Assembly (NCBI GenBank): GCA_020283515.1 | Contig: JAHZTW010000001.1 | Coordinates: 97,184,262 to 97,248,261, forward strand | Direction: 5' to 3' | From: Alliaria petiolata | Taxonomy: Eukaryota; Streptophyta; Magnoliopsida; Brassicales; Brassicaceae | DNA length: 64,000 nucleotides | Shown: positions 60,928-64,000 of the stretch, in pieces | How positions within the stretch are numbered: position 1 is the stretch's first letter | How the letters are laid out: the number at the start of each line of letters is the position of its first letter | Program-made: the position numbers and the translations under genes | Notes under the pieces: generated by a model | What the model was told of the DNA's origin: nothing | Seen by the model: only the letters and a program-made list of their open reading frames with translations | Database searches by the model: none

Positions 60928-63583
60928 TTAAAGAGGTTGGCCTCTAATCCACCTCTTGAACAGGATTGAACTCTCTTCTGGTTTATAATCTAGCGTGTGC
61001 CCGCCTCCCTATAAACCAAACCCACAAGATAATTATAAAATCTGATGTTGCATTTTTATGTTAGTGAAAATGTGGATGAAGAAACTTGCTTTCACTGTGG
61101 CAAATGTCATCTTATTCGCATAAGTTTTGGTGAATCTGCAAATTAAAAAAAAAAAATTGATGAGTAGATTATAAAAGAAACTAACAAAAAAATAGAATAA
61201 GAAAATAGTTTATCCAGCGACTTGATTGTAGCTTGGGCTCTTATACAATGTTGAGTTTTATAGATTTTCAACTCAAAATCAATTGATAATGAGTAGATTT
61301 GCCAATGTCTTTATACCTACAATATATTAATTAAGATCTTTTCCAACATCGATGTGAGATATTGTTTTCTAATATATAAAAATGAATGAAAAAACCAACA
61401 AAAAATAGATAAAAGAAAATGGTATACCCAGCGACTTGATCAAGTATCATCCATGGCCGCCATTTGTCAATAATGGTGTAGTTGAGAGACCTTACCCAGC
61501 CTTGAGTTGCAACGAAAGGTACTTGCATATCGTGATCACCGCTGTTTAAGCAGAAACCATGCAAAAATGAATTTTATAAGCACTTGAATCTTGTTAAATG
61601 AAGATGATAAGCTCTGAATTGAATCCTTAACAGAGGAAGACAAGAATTTGTCACCTGAAGATGAGAGATCTATAGCCTTTAATGCTGTTATTTTTATGGT
61701 ATGGTATGCTGCTTTTAATGTCTTTATTGCAGTGCACATTAGAATTACATCTTTTCCATTTCCCTGTAGTTCCCTGCAATCAAAAGGCCTCCTCATAGAG
61801 TTTGATCATCCGATTTTACCAACGATCTATGATAATAACTTGTTATATACCTTCAACACTTTAAGTGCTCTGCGTATGCTCTCGTTATTAGCCCAGTATT
61901 CGGCTAGCAAATACCGATATGTCTAGAAAAGTAACCTTGTCAATATTCTTCTCAAATGGTTAGTTAAGTGGCCAGCCATTGATATAAGAAAGATAATAAG
62001 AAGCTTACAAAGCAACCAGGAGATGTGGAGTCACATTTTGATAGAAGAATAAGCTTTTCATATATTCTAGAAACACACTGTAAATAAACCACAACTTCTA
62101 AGTTAGTGATTTACCATTGAATCGAAATTGGTGCAACTATATTACAGAAATATGTGTACCTTGTCATATTCTCCAACTAGTTTCAAGCATTCTGTGTTAA
62201 GAGGATCCACATTAATATAGTTTCCTCCACAGCTTACCTTCATGGACTAGAAATTAAGAGTTTTGAAATGGTCGTTAACTACTTCATTATGGTGACAAGA
62301 GACAAAGATTCTGTGATTTTGTACCTCATATAGTTCATCAGAGATAAGTGCCATTCCATGAGCAAATGGAATACGAGAGTTTTTATCAAGATCAGAGTCT
62401 GTTACCGGGTTTCCGAGCACATACCCCTGTTGTTATGAAAGCGTAGAGAGGAGCAAAGGAAAAATCTCAATCCTTGATGCTCGGGGGAAAAAAAAAAAAG
62501 TATATATAAATAATGTAATCAAGAAGCAAGCATATACTGATGAACCTGAAGATTTATTTGAGGTTTGCAGCAAATATAATTTCCTGTGATAAAAAAATGA
62601 TCAAGAAACGAGAGTCAAAGAAGAGGGGCTTGCAAAGGGTTTGAAGTTATAAAAACTTACCATTTGAGATTTCTTGAACGATGGCCGGAACCACCATACC
62701 GGAATAAGAGTTTCCGGTAACATAGAAAGGATTGGAAAAATACTCAGGATGCTTGGCTAGCCACTGCACAAAACAAACACTTTTTTAAGAGTCTATGCAT
62801 CAAAAGAGACAATGCAATTTTGAGTTTGGATTTTACATTACGAAGAAACTCAGCAACCCGCTTAGCTGATCCTGTATCACTTGGTATATCAGCATTTGGA
62901 TTCCTTGAATAGGAGAAGCCAGTTCCGACAGGACTATCCAAGTAGATAATATTTGCTACCTGAGAAGCAGCAGCAATGATCCTAAAACTTTAAGATGAAG
63001 AAGATTTCACTCATTGAGTTTAATTGTAATCATGAATACAACTACTGTAACCTTTGTCCAAGAATATGTAGTAGAGAACAAAGAGGGGATACTTCCATTG
63101 TAGATCTCAAGCTTGAAAGAAAGAGGCCCTGGTGATTTTATTTCAATTCAAACAAGTCACACTGATCAATATTCTGCAGACACAAATAAGCATGAGTCAA
63201 ATAAGATTTACCATTCTCAAAAAAAAGACCAGTGAAAGAAGAGCAGCCAGGTCCTCCAGTTAACCAGACAAGAAGAGGGTCTTCTTGTGGATTGCTCTCA
63301 GATTTGACGAAGTAGTAGAACAGTTGTTCTTCCTCTGCCTCACCAACACCGATATACCTGAATGATTTTATTAATTCCAAGATCCAGAAATCAGAGCCCA
63401 GACGCATATAAGGCTAATATGATGGAGATGAAAATGAAGAGGAAGAGACCCCGTCTCGAGCTCAAAAGGAAGAGGGCCTTCAAAACCAGGAAGATATTTG
63501 ACGATAGAAACTGAATCGGCAAGCTGAATCAACACAAGTACAAGTTGTTGCAGCAGCAGCAACTTGAGTATCCAAGAACCCAT
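60928..63583 (-). CDS. Serine carboxypeptidase-like protein, clade IA type (14 exons)
   Basis: A secreted alpha/beta-hydrolase. In this clade many members act as acyltransferases that use glucose esters in the vacuole. Exons, 5' to 3': 63450-63583, 63212-63357, 63052-63128, 62837-62959, 62661-62763, 62546-62583, 62325-62426, 62160-62246, 62009-62077, 61851-61922, 61655-61773, 61428-61541, 61090-61135 and 60928-61008. They total 1311 nt, 436 aa, in frame. The N-terminal MGSWILKLLLLQQLVLVLIQ is a signal peptide. Motifs: WLTGGPGCSSFTG (oxyanion), TGNSYSGMVVP (nucleophile Ser; the usual Asp before it is Asn), GDHDMQVPF (Asp) and GGGHTLDYKP (His). The last intron starts with GC, not GT. The gene looks functional. 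I do not recall a homologue at this place in Arabidopsis. Confidence 0.9.
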
Positions 63584-64000
63584 TTTTCCCCCCGAGTGTT
63601 GTTAAATTAGGACATTAACATTCCCTTTTATATACTACAAAACAGAGGCGTTGACCAACAAGAAAAAGAAGCTTTCCGGTTGATTATCGGTTTAACCATA
63701 TTGGTAGGGGGTTTACTGTTTTTTCTTCTTCTTTTCTCTTTCAGTCTTCGATTTTGTTTCCATCTCTACGGTTAAGGAATGGGAAATGTTAGTTGGCACA
63801 TGAGAATGCACGGTTAAGGAATGGGAAATGTTTCCAGCATATTATTAATAACACTGTACTGATTTTTTTAAATTAATTAAAATTATTAAATTAATAACTT
63901 TTATCCAGTGATTGGTTAAAAATATTCATTGATGTTTCAATACTACAAAGTCTGAATTTCGATTCCCTGACAAGTTGCAATTTTTCATTATTAAAAGTAA
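63584..64000. other. Carboxypeptidase-like gene promoter and flank
   Basis: This is the upstream sequence of the minus-strand carboxypeptidase-like gene. ggttaaggaatgggaaatgtt occurs twice (about 63771 and 63812), a short tandem duplication. No other gene is visible before the window ends. Confidence 0.4.

Noticed and set aside
61648..61926. 92-aa + strand ORF
   Set aside because: It runs antisense across two carboxypeptidase exons (61655-61773 and 61851-61922).
63052..63128. Possible 1-bp frameshift in carboxypeptidase exon 3
   Set aside because: Re-reading the bases around 63111-63130 gave a 77-nt exon that keeps the frame, so the gene is intact.
1..64000. CRISPR arrays, tRNAs, rRNAs or bacterial-type operons
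   Set aside because: None were seen; the sequence is a plant nuclear region with spliced genes. A tRNAscan-type search was not possible here, so a tRNA could be missed.

Overview
This window is nuclear DNA from a flowering plant, almost certainly a crucifer (Brassicaceae). It has spliced GT-AG (and one GC-AG) genes, AT-rich intergenic DNA, Helitrons, copia and LINE fragments, and a gene order that I recall as colinear, in descending order, with Arabidopsis thaliana chromosome 1 around At1g48850-At1g48660. The synteny is from memory and was not searched. One ambiguous base (n) sits at 8605.

Layout. 1-10.1 kb is a transposon-rich block: a Helitron end with 278-bp tandem repeats, a ~0.4-kb tandem array, a foldback element, a decayed cyclophilin-59 fragment next to a truncated copia element, a GC-rich island of unknown origin, and a short non-autonomous Helitron. 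11.1-12.6 kb has an unknown one-helix ORF and a 5'-truncated glucan endo-1,3-beta-glucosidase pseudogene. 14.5-26.3 kb is the gene-dense core: chorismate synthase (+), a six-repeat polyubiquitin (-), a DUF639 membrane protein (-), and 40S ribosomal protein S7 (+). The polyubiquitin segment is bracketed by a duplicated piece of the surrounding intergenic DNA, which suggests it was inserted there.

26.4-43.3 kb holds a terpene synthase (-) and the JAMM deubiquitinase AMSH1 (+). A fused, truncated copy of both (terpene synthase 3' end plus AMSH1 5' end) lies immediately to the left. 44.4-49.6 kb holds two small plant-specific genes (DUF1645-like and DUF1639) and a broken AP-3 delta-adaptin gene. 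The delta-adaptin reading frame stops just before a 38-bp head-to-head Nextera mosaic-end sequence (49637-49674). That is a sequencing-library adapter, so the join there is probably artificial. 49.7-53.8 kb is intergenic with a probable Helitron. 53.8-55.8 kb is a GH3 acyl-acid amido synthetase (-). 55.9-60.9 kb contains Helitron and MITE remnants and two copia stubs. 60.9-63.6 kb is an intact 14-exon serine carboxypeptidase-like gene (-).

The genes are ordinary single-function plant genes with no operon logic. Chorismate synthase serves the plastid shikimate pathway. AMSH1, ubiquitin and AP-3 belong to ubiquitin and endomembrane trafficking. The terpene synthase, GH3 and carboxypeptidase-like genes belong to specialised or hormone metabolism.

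I see no CRISPR array, tRNA or rRNA, and no convincing new multi-gene system. The most notable signals are the library adapter, the flank-duplicating insertion of polyubiquitin, and at least six tiny insertions that consist of little more than a LINE poly(A) tail between target-site duplications.
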